A stretch of 64,000 nt of DNA from the NCBI RefSeq assembly GCF_004212215.1, contig NZ_QVFV01000002.1:991528-1055527 (forward strand), read 5' to 3'. Below are positions 1-8,519 of the stretch, in pieces. Each line of letters starts with the position of its first letter. Within the stretch, counting starts at the first letter, position 1. This DNA is from Leptolyngbya iicbica LK. Its GTDB lineage: Bacteria; Cyanobacteriota; Cyanobacteriia; Phormidesmidales; Phormidesmidaceae. Made by a program: the position numbers and the translations under genes. A model generated the notes under the pieces. That model made no database searches. It was given only the letters and a program-made list of their open reading frames with translations, and was not told the origin of the DNA.

Positions 1-1080
1 GAAGCGATCGAAACCGCGCCGGGCTTTCTGAAAGCGTGTATGGGATTGCAGCCCCCCGAGGGCATCTGGTGTCACATCACGGGCACCGACTTGGTGAAAG
101 ATCGCGATGGCAGTTGGTACGTCCTAGAAGACAATCTGCGCTGCCCGTCCGGCGTTTCCTACGTGTTGGAAAATCGCCGCATCATGAAAAGCTCGTTTCC
201 CACCTTTTTTGATGCCCTCGATATTCAACCCGTGGATGATTACGCCAGTCAATTGCTGGAAGCCTTGCTCAACCTCGCGCCGTCAAATGTCTCCGATCCC
301 TGTGTGGTGTTGCTGACCCCCGGCATCTACAACTCCGCCTATTTTGAGCATTCCTTTCTCGCCCAGCAAATGGGCATCGAGCTGGTGGAAGGTCGCGATT
401 TAGTCGTGGCCGATGGCTATTTGCAAATGCGCACCACTAAAGGACTCCGCCGGGTGGATGTGATTTATCGACGCATTGACGACGATTTTCTTGATCCGCA
501 AGCGTTTCGCCCCGATTCGATGTTGGGGGTGTCGGGCTTGATGGAGGTCTATCGGCAAGGGCGGGTGGCGATCGCCAACGCCCCCGGCACCGGCGTGGCG
601 GACGACAAGATGATTTACGCCTACGTGCCGCAAATGATTCGCTATTACCTGGATGAAGACCAAATTTTGCACAACGTGCCGACCTACCTGTGCGAAGACC
701 CCAAACAGCGCGAACATGTGCTCACCCATTTAGATGAACTGGTGGTGAAGGCGACGAATGCGTCCGGCGGCTACGGCATGTTGATGGGGCCTCACGCTAC
801 GGATGAAGAACGGGCCGCGTTTGCTGAAAAAATCAAAGCCGATCCCCGCAATTACATCGCTCAGCCGACTCTGAGCCTGTCTCGCGTGCCGACGCTGATT
901 GATGGTCAGTTTGAGGGCTGCCACGTCGATCTACGACCGTTCATTTTGTATGGCAAAGATATCTATGTGAATCCGGGCGGGCTGACGCGGGTGGCCTTGC
1001 GGCGGGGCTCGCTGGTGGTGAATTCGTCCCAAGGGGGCGGCAGCAAAGATACCTGGGTGGTCAAGGAGGGCACATGCTAA
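1..1080 (+). CDS. Circularly permuted ATP-grasp family protein, 5' end outside window
   Basis: The reading frame is open from base 1 (it reads [13 protein letters not shown] before the first internal ATG at 40), so the true start lies upstream. The visible part carries features of the circularly permuted ATP-grasp family (former DUF404/DUF407): [20 protein letters not shown], then a nucleotide-binding stretch [17 protein letters not shown], and a C-terminal [19 protein letters not shown] ending in a short tail. Family members are thought to be ATP-dependent amide-bond ligases; the substrate is unknown. The stop codon overlaps the start of the alpha-E gene (ATGCTAA), and a transglutaminase-like gene follows directly. 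This trio recurs in bacteria as a predicted peptide-modifying or tagging operon. The family call is secure; the reaction is inferred. Confidence 0.88.
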   Translation, partial: EAIETAPGFLKACMGLQPPEGIWCHITGTDLVKDRDGSWYVLEDNLRCPSGVSYVLENRRIMKSSFPTFFDALDIQPVDDYASQLLEALLNLAPSNVSDPCVVLLTPGIYNSAYFEHSFLAQQMGIELVEGRDLVVADGYLQMRTTKGLRRVDVIYRRIDDDFLDPQAFRPDSMLGVSGLMEVYRQGRVAIANAPGTGVADDKMIYAYVPQMIRYYLDEDQILHNVPTYLCEDPKQREHVLTHLDELVVKATNASGGYGMLMGPHATDEERAAFAEKIKADPRNYIAQPTLSLSRVPTLIDGQFEGCHVDLRPFILYGKDIYVNPGGLTRVALRRGSLVVNSSQGGGSKDTWVVKEGTC

Positions 1081-2030
1081 GCCGAGTTGCAGATTCTATT
1101 TACTGGCTCAATCGTTATGTCGAGCGGGCGGAAAACGTCGCTCGCTTCGTTGAGGTCAATCTCAACCTGCTGCTGGATACGTCGGTTGCGGGCGTGTCTC
1201 AGCAGTGGCAGCCACTGGTCACGACGACGGGCGATCGCGACCTCTTTGAAGAACGCTATGGCGACGCCAGTGCCGAAAACGTCTTGAAGTTTTTGACCTT
1301 TGACAGCACCTATCCCAACTCGATCTTGTCTTGTGTGCAGTCCGCCCGTGAGAATGCCCGCGCAGTGCGCGAAATCATTTCTTCCGAAATGTGGGAACAG
1401 GTCAACGCTTTCTATTTGTGGATGAAGGAAGCGGCGGAGACCGATTACTCGCTGGAGCAGCTTTACAGCTTTTATCCCGAAGTGAAGATGTCGAGTCATC
1501 TCTTTGCTGGGGTGATGGAGGCGACTATGGCCCATAACGAAGGGTGGAATTTTGGCCGATTGGGACGGCTGCTGGAACGGGCCGACAAGACGGCGCGGAT
1601 TTTGGATGTGAAGTATTACATCCTGCTGCCCTCGGTAAAACATGTGGGCACCCCGCTGGATGAGTTGCAATGGATTGCCCTGCTGAAATCGGCCAGTGCT
1701 TATGAGATGTATCGCAAGCGGCAGCGGCGAGTATCCCCTGAGGGCATTACCAAGTTTTTGACGCTCAATGCGGAGTTTCCTCGCTCGATTCTCTTTTGTC
1801 TGTTGCAGGCGGAGCGATCACTGCACCAAATCACGGGCACAACGATGGGCAGTTGGTGCAACAGCAGCGAGCGCACCCTGGGCCGACTCCGGTCAGAACT
1901 GGAGTACATGACGTTAGAAGAGGTGTTTGACATCGGGCTACACGAGTTTCTTGATAAGCTGCAAACGCGGCTCAATACCGTGGGTGAGCATATCTACGAA
2001 GATTTCATGGCGGTGCCGCTGGCCTCTTAG
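1074..2030 (+). CDS. Alpha-E domain-containing protein
   Basis: A 318-residue, mostly helical protein opening with [20 protein letters not shown], the hallmark N-terminus of the alpha-E (former DUF403) family. The ATG overlaps the stop of the preceding ATP-grasp gene by 7 nt, and an AAGGAGG ribosome-binding site lies just upstream, so the start is well supported and the genes are translationally coupled. Alpha-E proteins accompany circularly permuted ATP-grasp ligases and transglutaminase-like proteins and are presumed to be partners in the same reaction. No catalytic function is established. No signal peptide or membrane helix is visible, so it should be cytoplasmic. Confidence 0.88.
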   Translation: MLSRVADSIYWLNRYVERAENVARFVEVNLNLLLDTSVAGVSQQWQPLVTTTGDRDLFEERYGDASAENVLKFLTFDSTYPNSILSCVQSARENARAVREIISSEMWEQVNAFYLWMKEAAETDYSLEQLYSFYPEVKMSSHLFAGVMEATMAHNEGWNFGRLGRLLERADKTARILDVKYYILLPSVKHVGTPLDELQWIALLKSASAYEMYRKRQRRVSPEGITKFLTLNAEFPRSILFCLLQAERSLHQITGTTMGSWCNSSERTLGRLRSELEYMTLEEVFDIGLHEFLDKLQTRLNTVGEHIYEDFMAVPLAS

Positions 2031-2906
2031 TTGAGCATTTTTGTGCGCTATCACATTTCTCACACGACTCACTATCTCTATCCCGAGCCGGTCAAGCTGG
2101 GGGCTCATACTGTGAGGTTGCGGCCCCGCAGTGATGGTAGTCAACACTTGCAGCAGTTTGCGATCGCCCTTTCTCCTGAACCCAGCAAGCGATCAGAACT
2201 GCTCGATATCGCCGGCAATACTTGCTTGCGCCTGTGGTTTGACAGCGAGGAAATTAAAGAATTGCGCATCTACACCCAAGCGGAGGTGGAGACGGTGCGC
2301 GATAACCCCTTTGACTATCTCAGTGAACCGTGGGCCATCAACGCTCCGTTTGACTATCCGCAGGCGATCGCCGCCCACCTAACCCCCTACTTACGCCCTG
2401 CGCTATCCGCCACCTTCAGTCCAGGGGTGGTGGACCTAGCCCAGTTGCTGCTGCATGAGGTGCGGGGCAATGTGGGATTGTTTCTGTCGCGGCTGACTCA
2501 GACCATTTACGAAGAGTTTCAATACTTCCATCGACCAGAGGGCGAGCCGCTGCCGGGTGGCATTACCCTGCAACAAAAGTCCGGTTCCTGTCGCGACTTT
2601 GCCGTGTTGTTTATGGAAGCTTGTCAGGCCGTGGGCCTGGCGGCCCGATTTGTCAGCGGCTACCAAGAAGGCGACGAAGAACAGCAAAGTCGAGAACTCC
2701 ACGCTTGGCCTGAGATTTACATTCCCGGTGGGGGGTGGCGGGGCTTTGATCCGACCCACGGTTTGGCGGTGAGCGATCGCCACATCGCCCTCGCCGCTGC
2801 GGCCCATCCCCAAAATGCGGCTCCCGTCGCGGGCATCCTGCAACCCGGCTATTTTGGGCAATCAACCCTCAAATATCAGATTCAGATGCAACGATCGTTC
2901 CGCTGA
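2031..2906 (+). CDS. Transglutaminase-like cysteine peptidase/amidase family protein
   Basis: A 291-residue protein starting at a TTG directly abutting the preceding TAG, consistent with translational coupling. Residues 1-90 resemble the bacterial transglutaminase N-terminal domain (RYHISHTTHYLYPEPV). The core domain shows the Cys-His-Asp triad of the transglutaminase/papain-like fold: Cys187 in SGSCRDFAVLF, His224 in LHAWPEIY, Asp240 in GFDPTHG. Family members act as peptidases or amidases rather than cross-linkers. With the ATP-grasp and alpha-E genes it forms a three-gene unit, suggesting that a bond made by the ligase is processed or reversed here. The next gene is convergent, so this is the operon end. 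Confidence 0.88.
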   Translation: MSIFVRYHISHTTHYLYPEPVKLGAHTVRLRPRSDGSQHLQQFAIALSPEPSKRSELLDIAGNTCLRLWFDSEEIKELRIYTQAEVETVRDNPFDYLSEPWAINAPFDYPQAIAAHLTPYLRPALSATFSPGVVDLAQLLLHEVRGNVGLFLSRLTQTIYEEFQYFHRPEGEPLPGGITLQQKSGSCRDFAVLFMEACQAVGLAARFVSGYQEGDEEQQSRELHAWPEIYIPGGGWRGFDPTHGLAVSDRHIALAAAAHPQNAAPVAGILQPGYFGQSTLKYQIQMQRSFR

Positions 2907-2955
2907 GGTGCCCCAGCGGCTGGACTGATCAATATGCCCCCATGAGAGTCGGAGC

Positions 2956-4068
2956 CTACGACTGGCCCAACTCCAGAATCGCGTGATTATCGATCGGTTG
3001 ATAATTTCCAGCCTCATCGATCGCACCAAACGCTTGCAACAGCGGCTGCATCTCAGCCGGAAAGTGGGGGTAATCGAAGCGGCTGTCACCATTGGAGATA
3101 TCCGCCCAAAAGTCTTGTAAATCAGGCGCATAAAACTTCGCCTTTTCCGGCGGCAAATTAAACGGCGGACTCATGAGAAAGCGCATCATGAACTGTTGGG
3201 AGCGATCGCGCATCCACTGCCGCGACGTGATCTGCAAATCGGGCCAGTCAGGGACTGCCTGCACGCGCTGACTCTCAACCGCCAACTGCCACTGTCCCAA
3301 GGGTTGCGGCGTCAGAGTCAACAGCCGATAGGGATGCGGATAGCTGACCAACGACCCCGTCGTCACTTCCCACAAGTTCCCCTCTTGCGCAATATCCTGC
3401 ACGTGCAGATGCCCGGTCAATAGGAGATTGACGTTGCCCTGCCGTAAACGTCGGATGAGCTCGTCACGATTTTGGGTAATGTAGCGCCGTCCCATGGGAT
3501 GCCGCGATTGGCCGGGCAAATGCTCCAGCACATTGTGATGAATGGTGACCATTACCCAGTCACCCCGCAACCGTTCTAACGTGGCCGACAGCCAATCTAG
3601 TTGTTCGGCATCGACAAACCCAGAAAACAGTTGCTGCCCAGTCTCATCAAAGGCGATCGAATTCAGACCGATGAGATGCATTCCCGGCAGCAACTCTTGG
3701 TGGTAATAAGGGCGATCGCGGACGTAACCCAAATCGCCATAAATCTGGGGAAAGTCTGTTAAGCCAATCCTGTGCTCATCGCCATCACGGGTAATGATGT
3801 CGTGATTGCCCGGCACCACAAAAGCTGGAAAGGGCAGCTGTTTGAGACGATGGACGAGCCATTCATGGTTTTCGCGCTCACCATGCTGGGTCAAATCTCC
3901 CGGCAGCAGCAAAAAGTCGAGGGGCTGAGTTTCGAGCGATCGCAAAATCTGCTCCATCGCCGGAATGCTAACTTCCACCAAATGGAAGCGATGGGGCGTG
4001 TGCACAATGGTGTGGGGTAACGCGATGTGCGGGTCGCTGATGATGGCAAAACGCAAAGAACGAACCAT
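2956..4068 (-). CDS. Calcineurin-like metallophosphoesterase
   Basis: A 370-residue protein with the full set of metallophosphoesterase motifs: DPH at Asp12/His14, PGDLTQHGERENH with Asp58, PGNHD with Asn88/His89, TIHHNV near 177, and GHLH at 220-222. These ligate the two metal ions. The arrangement resembles the cyclic-nucleotide phosphodiesterase/Icc-like branch, but the substrate cannot be read from sequence. About 100 C-terminal residues after the GHLH motif form an extension without a recognised domain. There is no signal peptide. It is convergent with the transglutaminase-like gene and divergent from the cyclotransferase-like gene. Confidence 0.85.
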   Translation of the reverse strand: MVRSLRFAIISDPHIALPHTIVHTPHRFHLVEVSIPAMEQILRSLETQPLDFLLLPGDLTQHGERENHEWLVHRLKQLPFPAFVVPGNHDIITRDGDEHRIGLTDFPQIYGDLGYVRDRPYYHQELLPGMHLIGLNSIAFDETGQQLFSGFVDAEQLDWLSATLERLRGDWVMVTIHHNVLEHLPGQSRHPMGRRYITQNRDELIRRLRQGNVNLLLTGHLHVQDIAQEGNLWEVTTGSLVSYPHPYRLLTLTPQPLGQWQLAVESQRVQAVPDWPDLQITSRQWMRDRSQQFMMRFLMSPPFNLPPEKAKFYAPDLQDFWADISNGDSRFDYPHFPAEMQPLLQAFGAIDEAGNYQPIDNHAILELGQS

Positions 4069-4188
4069 GATGTTGATATCTTGGCAGAACGCAAAAACTG
4101 GCTACAGCCTAGCCCAAAGCCAGCTGCAAACACCTCAACGCCAGGTGATTGTCGGTAAGTCACTGACCTGATTAGACGCTAATTTCCC

Positions 4189-4599
4189 ATGTGCAAAATT
4201 TTTGTGTACGGCACCCTCAAACCCGACGAATCGGCCTATGACAAATACTGCGCGCCCTACGTGACGCAGACCGAGGCAGCTTTCATGCAAGGCCAGCTAT
4301 TCCACTTGCCACAGGGCTATCCGGCGATGACGGCGGGCGATCGCTGGGTCACTGGAGCGTTGCTCACTTTTCACGACGAGTCAGCGATCACTCACATCGA
4401 CCAGTTCGAAGACTACGATCCCTACCGCCCTGCGGAGAACAATCTTTATCAACGGCTTCTATGCCCAGTTTTTTCCCATACTCAAGAGCCACTAGGCACC
4501 GCCTGGGCTTATCTGATGTCGCCACACAAAGTGCAAGCCTTTGGCGGCATCCCTGTAGCAACAGGACTTTGGTCACGCAAACGATTTCCCTCCATCTGA
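4189..4599 (+). CDS. Gamma-glutamylcyclotransferase-like (AIG2/GGCT family) protein
   Basis: A 136-residue protein opening with MCKIFVYGTLKPDES, the YGTL substrate-binding loop typical of the GGCT/AIG2 fold. A conserved acidic FEDYDPY motif sits where the family carries its structural and catalytic acidic residues. Members release 5-oxoproline from gamma-glutamyl amines or peptides, but many bacterial members are uncharacterised. Length matches the family. It stands alone, with a roughly 120-bp divergent promoter region shared with the phosphoesterase gene. Fold assignment is firm, substrate unknown. Confidence 0.8.
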   Translation: MCKIFVYGTLKPDESAYDKYCAPYVTQTEAAFMQGQLFHLPQGYPAMTAGDRWVTGALLTFHDESAITHIDQFEDYDPYRPAENNLYQRLLCPVFSHTQEPLGTAWAYLMSPHKVQAFGGIPVATGLWSRKRFPSI

Positions 4600-4733
4600 G
4601 CCAGGCACATGACACCGGGTATCTCTAAAGAAATAAACCCCATGCGCAAATAAGTCGCCAGATCTGATCGGTTTGAACATTGGCTAATTCCTGAACTCAT
4701 GTAAGGTGGGTAGGATGCGTTATTTCTAGCCGT

Positions 4734-6182
4734 ATGGTGGATGCACTTTCCTGCTTTAGTTTCTTCGGCAGTTTTTTGGGGGCACTCCCCTTGTCAATCA
4801 GTTGGCCTTCGTTTATGGCCGAAGTCAACGAAGCGGAAATTGAACCGTTGGTGTTAGCAGGCGTTCTGCTGAGCCTCATCACTGTTTATCTAGCCGCCAA
4901 GGTTGGTGGCGAACTCTGCGCCCGGGTCAACCTACCGCCAGTGTTGGGCGAATTGCTGGGGGGCGTCGTTGTTGGCGTTTCGGCGTTGCATCTCATCGTC
5001 TTTCCCGAAGGAGCAGGCGAATCCGGCTCAGTGCTGATGCAGTTGGTGCAAAGCACTAGTGACCTAGAGCCAGAAGGCATCCTGTCCGTCTTTCGTGGCG
5101 AGAGCGAGGTTGTCTCGGTGCTCGCTGAACTGGGCGTCATCATTCTGCTGTTTGAGATTGGTCTCGAGTCAGACTTAAAAGAGTTGATTCGGGTGGGGCC
5201 ACAAGCGGCGGTGGTCGCTGTCATCGGGGTCGTCGTTCCCTTCGCGTTGGGCACCACCGGACTCATTGCGCTATTCAACATTGCCACCGTGCCAGCCGTC
5301 TTTGCGGGAGCCGCCCTCACTGCCACCAGTATCGGTATTACCGCTAAAGTACTGGCCGAGATTCAAAAACTCAGCTCTAAAGAAGGTCAAATTATCATCG
5401 GTGCCGCCGTTCTGGACGACGTGCTCGGCATCATTGTGCTGGCGGTTGTGGCTAGCCTGGCGAAAACTGGCGAAATCGAAATCACCAACGTCGCTATTTT
5501 GATTGTTAGCGCTGCGGTGTTCTTGGTTGGCGCGATCTTTGTTGGTCGGCTGCTCAGCCCTCTATTTGTCGGGTTGGTAGACAAGATGGAAACTCGGGGT
5601 GAGCTCATTATTAGTTCCCTGATTTTCGCCTTTGTATTGTCCTACATTGCCGCCACCATCCAGTTAGAAGCGATTCTCGGCGCTTTTGCGGCAGGGTTAA
5701 TTTTGGCCGAAACACCGAAGCATAAGCAATTAGAGGAGCAAATTGTTCCCATTGCGGATATGCTCGTGCCCGTCTTTTTTGTCACCGTCGGGGCTCGTAC
5801 CGACGTAAGTGTGCTGAATCCCCTCGATCCGGCTAATCGCGAAGGTCTCATCATCGCGTCGTTCTTAGTCATCGTCGCAATCATCGGTAAGGTCGTGACT
5901 GGCTTTGCCGTCTTTGGTCAACCGGGCATTAATCGACTCGCGATCGGCGTGGGTATGGTGCCCCGAGGCGAGGTAGGTTTGGTTTTCGCTGGTGTCGGCT
6001 CTGCCAGTGGTGCGCTCTCGGAGTCGTTAGAGGCAGCCATCATCGTGATGGTGATTTTGACCACCTTTGTGGCACCGCCCCTATTGCGCATTGTCTTCAA
6101 AGATTCCGATAGTGTGCCGCCGGATGAAGAGGTCCAGGTAGCGACCAGCTCCTCGTCGGAGGAACAGCCGTCAGCCTCCTAA
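4734..6182 (+). CDS. Cation:proton antiporter, CPA2 family
   Basis: A 482-residue integral membrane protein with about a dozen hydrophobic segments and the Na+/H+ exchanger domain. Diagnostic stretches include NLPPVLGELLGGVVVG near residue 70, LFEIGLESDL, GAAVLDDVLGIIVLA (paired acidic residues of the transport site) and VGMVPRGEVGLVFAG near the C-terminus. It probably exchanges Na+ or K+ for H+ at the plasma or thylakoid membrane. The C-terminal tail is short and Ser/Glu-rich with no TrkA-N domain. A later ATG at 4815 (MAEVNEAE) is an alternative start, because the first 27 residues precede the usual first helix. The next feature downstream is the IS element. Confidence 0.86.
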   Translation: MVDALSCFSFFGSFLGALPLSISWPSFMAEVNEAEIEPLVLAGVLLSLITVYLAAKVGGELCARVNLPPVLGELLGGVVVGVSALHLIVFPEGAGESGSVLMQLVQSTSDLEPEGILSVFRGESEVVSVLAELGVIILLFEIGLESDLKELIRVGPQAAVVAVIGVVVPFALGTTGLIALFNIATVPAVFAGAALTATSIGITAKVLAEIQKLSSKEGQIIIGAAVLDDVLGIIVLAVVASLAKTGEIEITNVAILIVSAAVFLVGAIFVGRLLSPLFVGLVDKMETRGELIISSLIFAFVLSYIAATIQLEAILGAFAAGLILAETPKHKQLEEQIVPIADMLVPVFFVTVGARTDVSVLNPLDPANREGLIIASFLVIVAIIGKVVTGFAVFGQPGINRLAIGVGMVPRGEVGLVFAGVGSASGALSESLEAAIIVMVILTTFVAPPLLRIVFKDSDSVPPDEEVQVATSSSSEEQPSAS

Positions 6183-6269
6183 ATATAATCGGGTAATCGT
6201 CCCACCCCATGCCTCGCATTTCTTCGAAGAGGGTGCATTCCTTTGTTAGGGAGCCCTAGTGATTGCAAG

Positions 6270-7528
6270 CTAGTACTCAACGGCACAAATAAGCATAGCC
6301 ATTATGCGGTTAAGGGCTTGCCCGTATAGTTCCATTTGAAAGGCTTGGCCATGGTGTGGTTTGAAAGGCTTGGCCATGGTGCGGTTGAAGTAATCGATGA
6401 AGTCGAGAATCTTAGCCTTGAGATGAGCTTGACTGGTAAAACTGGAGCGTCGCAGCAGCTTCCGCATGAGAATGGAGAACCAGATTTCGATTTGATTGAG
6501 CCAGGAACAATGCTTCGGCGTGAAATGGACAACCAAACGGTGCTCTGGATTGGTCAAGAAAGCGTTGCGAGTGGCCATCGACTGAAGAATACCGAATTTG
6601 CCCTTTTCCCCTAATTGAATGGGCGCGGGTTCCAGGGCGGCGGTCAGCCGCACCAAAGCTTCTGATTGATGGGTATTGAGGCAGTCCATCACCAGATGAA
6701 TTTTGGGGGCCTCGGCCACTGGGGCGAGCAGGGCTTGGAGATGGGCCTCTAAATCTTTCTCCGTGCGGGTGTCGCCGACGGTCGCCTGGTCAATGCGCCC
6801 GGTAGCGACATTCAAGGTGGCAATCAAGGTTTGGGTGCCATGGCGACAGTATTCAAACTCGACTCGCACACAGCGCCCCGGTTTCATCTCAATATCCGGC
6901 ATCACGCGCTCTAAGGCCTGAATACCCGTCATTTCATCAAGACTATAGGTCACCTCTCCACGTCCAGAGCGCTCGGCGGCCTGTTCGTAGACCTGGCAGA
7001 TGTCTTCAACTTTCCTGGCAAAGTCTGGGTCCGGGGGGGATGAAGCCAGTAACGACTCTGGTGCGGTTTCAGTTCTGCTTCGGCGAGCAAGCGACCCACA
7101 TGGCGACCGCTGATACTCTCCACAATGCCTTGTTTGACCAGTTCATCGGCTAACTCTCGGGGTGTCCAATGACTCAGAGGACGTCCATATTGCTCGGGCG
7201 GTGCACAAGCTAACGCATACAACTGGGTGATCTGCTCCAAAGTAAACGTCGCGGGGGCACCCGCACGAGGGGCATCAGCCAACCGCTCTGCCACGGGCAG
7301 TTCAGATGCCTGTAGCGCCTGCCACCGTCGCCGCCAACAGCGACTCATTTGCTCCCCAATGGCCAACTCCCGCGCAATCTGACCTTGGCTTTCCCCTTCA
7401 CTGGCACGGAGAATAATTTTGCCGCGCAACGCCAGTTGCTGGGGCGTACTCGGTCGCTTCACCAACTGCTCGAGTTCATGGCGTTCGGTTTCGCTCACAA
7501 TGAGGGCGGGCAGGGCGCGACCAGGCAT
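6270..7528 (-). pseudogene. IS630-family transposase, two frame lesions
   Basis: Read from 7528 on the minus strand, the first 160 or so residues contain the helix-turn-helix region (IARELAIGEQMSRCWRRRWQ) and the winged segment ending RYWLHPP. Frame is lost at a run of seven Gs on the plus strand (7033-7039; Cs in the gene). Adding one C restores PPPDPDFARKVEDICQVYEQ, leading into the DDE domain (YSLDEMTG, LVMDCLNTHQSEAL, FTPKHCSWLNQIEIWFS). A second lesion, a 25-bp tandem duplication at 6335-6384, shifts the C-terminus. Without it the frame ends MAKPFKWNYTGKPLTA with a stop at 6302-6304, a family-typical ending. Two independent lesions argue for decay; slippage at the C run could in principle rescue only the first. 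Confidence 0.88.
6335..6384. repeat. 25-bp tandem duplication inside transposase 3' end
   Basis: Two adjacent 25-bp units (6335-6359 and 6360-6384) begin TTTGAAAGGCTTGGCCATGG and differ at one base (TGTGG versus TGCGG at the end). Because 25 is not a multiple of three, the duplication changes the reading frame of the last part of the transposase. Confidence 0.95.
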
Positions 7529-7597
7529 CAGACTCAGGCCTCTAAAACTGACTCCTTAAGGGTATCTGCATTTCCGCCATGCGGTACTAGGGCTCCC

Positions 7598-7930
7598 TAT
7601 CGTTTGGGTAAGCAACTCAATTCTGCATTCCTCATCAAACCAAAATCGTTTGAATATTCGTCGACTCTCGCCCAGTCTGGTATAGCGATTTGCCTCAGAT
7701 GGGAGAACAATCACATCGATTAGACAGCCATAATTCACTGTCTCGATTTGCTATGAATTATTTATTTAACACGCCATCCAGCTTTCAAAGAAGTCTGAGC
7801 AATTTGTAGAAATAAGTTCCAGTTAGCCTGACTAATCAGCAAGCAATTTAGCCACTAGCGAGGCTTATATTGAATTAAGATAACGGTCACTTAAGCAAGT
7901 CCACTGTCTTCGTATTTATACTTGCTTGTT
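7598..7930. other. Intergenic region right of IS element, nothing recognised
   Basis: About 330 bp between the IS right end and the start of the duplicated upstream block. It is AT-richer than its surroundings. I found no convincing coding frame with a ribosome-binding site, no tRNA and no clear terminator. Confidence 0.5.
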
Positions 7931-8519
7931 CAATATTTTCACGGAAGTCATCAGGCCCCAACATATGTGAAATTTATACGAAGAAAATGGCTGCGCTCAG
8001 GTCTTCATGACTGCTGAATTATACGGAAACCGCTTTGATTTCCTTCAGTAAAATGTCATGATTGCAACGCAGTATTTTCTGGACTCTGATGGTGCATATC
8101 TACCAACCAAAGGTGATGTCAGGGTCAGAAAAGACAATAGCCCGTAAATATCTACCCGTGAATGTCTGCAGGATATCTAGAATCGTTCAGCGTGACTTAA
8201 TCAGTGAATGACTTTCTAGAAAAGGACTCAGTAGTCGAAGTTCGGGACAAATCATTTGACCTCAGTATTATCTCAAATCTAGGCTTTACAGCTGCCTTAG
8301 TTTGAGGACATTGCTGACTCTTCTAGCTACGCTCTAGGAGAGTCAGCATGATTTGTTGATCGTTTAGTCAAGAGGCTATGCGAATTCTTCAGCGTGGGCT
8401 TTTGTCGCGCAAGCATTTTGCTGGCTATTGCTTCACAGCCGTCTTCGATTACTTTTTACTCGTCTTTTCTGCCCTGGTTTCACCGGTTCATCATCTGAAA
8501 ACACCTTCAGGGAAAAACC
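7931..8519 (+). repeat. Upstream block, copy A of the tandem duplication
   Basis: This non-coding stretch aligns with 10132-10718 from CAATATTTTCACGGAAGTCA up to the start codon of each paralogue, at an almost constant offset of about 2,200 bp. Similarity is patchy but clear, with strong blocks such as CTCTGATGGTGCAT and AAAGGTGATGTCAG. The last 45 bases before the ATG are nearly identical between copies, including a small hairpin, CTGAA (8495-8499) pairing with TTCAG (8506-8510), whose 3' arm runs into the AGGG ribosome-binding site. It presumably contains the promoter and leader of the gene at 8520. No recognised factor-binding motif was seen. Confidence 0.8.

Larger units (their letters stand above)
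6249..7597 (-). mobile_element. IS630-family insertion sequence, about 1.35 kb, with both ends
   Basis: The element is bounded by 12-bp perfect inverted repeats, GGGAGCCCTAGT at 6249-6260 and its complement ACTAGGGCTCCC at 7586-7597. Each is flanked outside by the dinucleotide TA (6247-6248 and 7598-7599), the target duplication typical of the IS630/Tc1-mariner superfamily. It holds one transposase gene on the minus strand, broken in two places. It lies in the intergenic space between the antiporter and the duplicated secreted-protein genes, so no chromosomal gene is visibly interrupted. Confidence 0.93.

Noticed and set aside
7349-7723. 124-residue plus-strand frame across the IS right end
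   Set aside because: It is antisense to the transposase and crosses the inverted repeat; a shadow frame.
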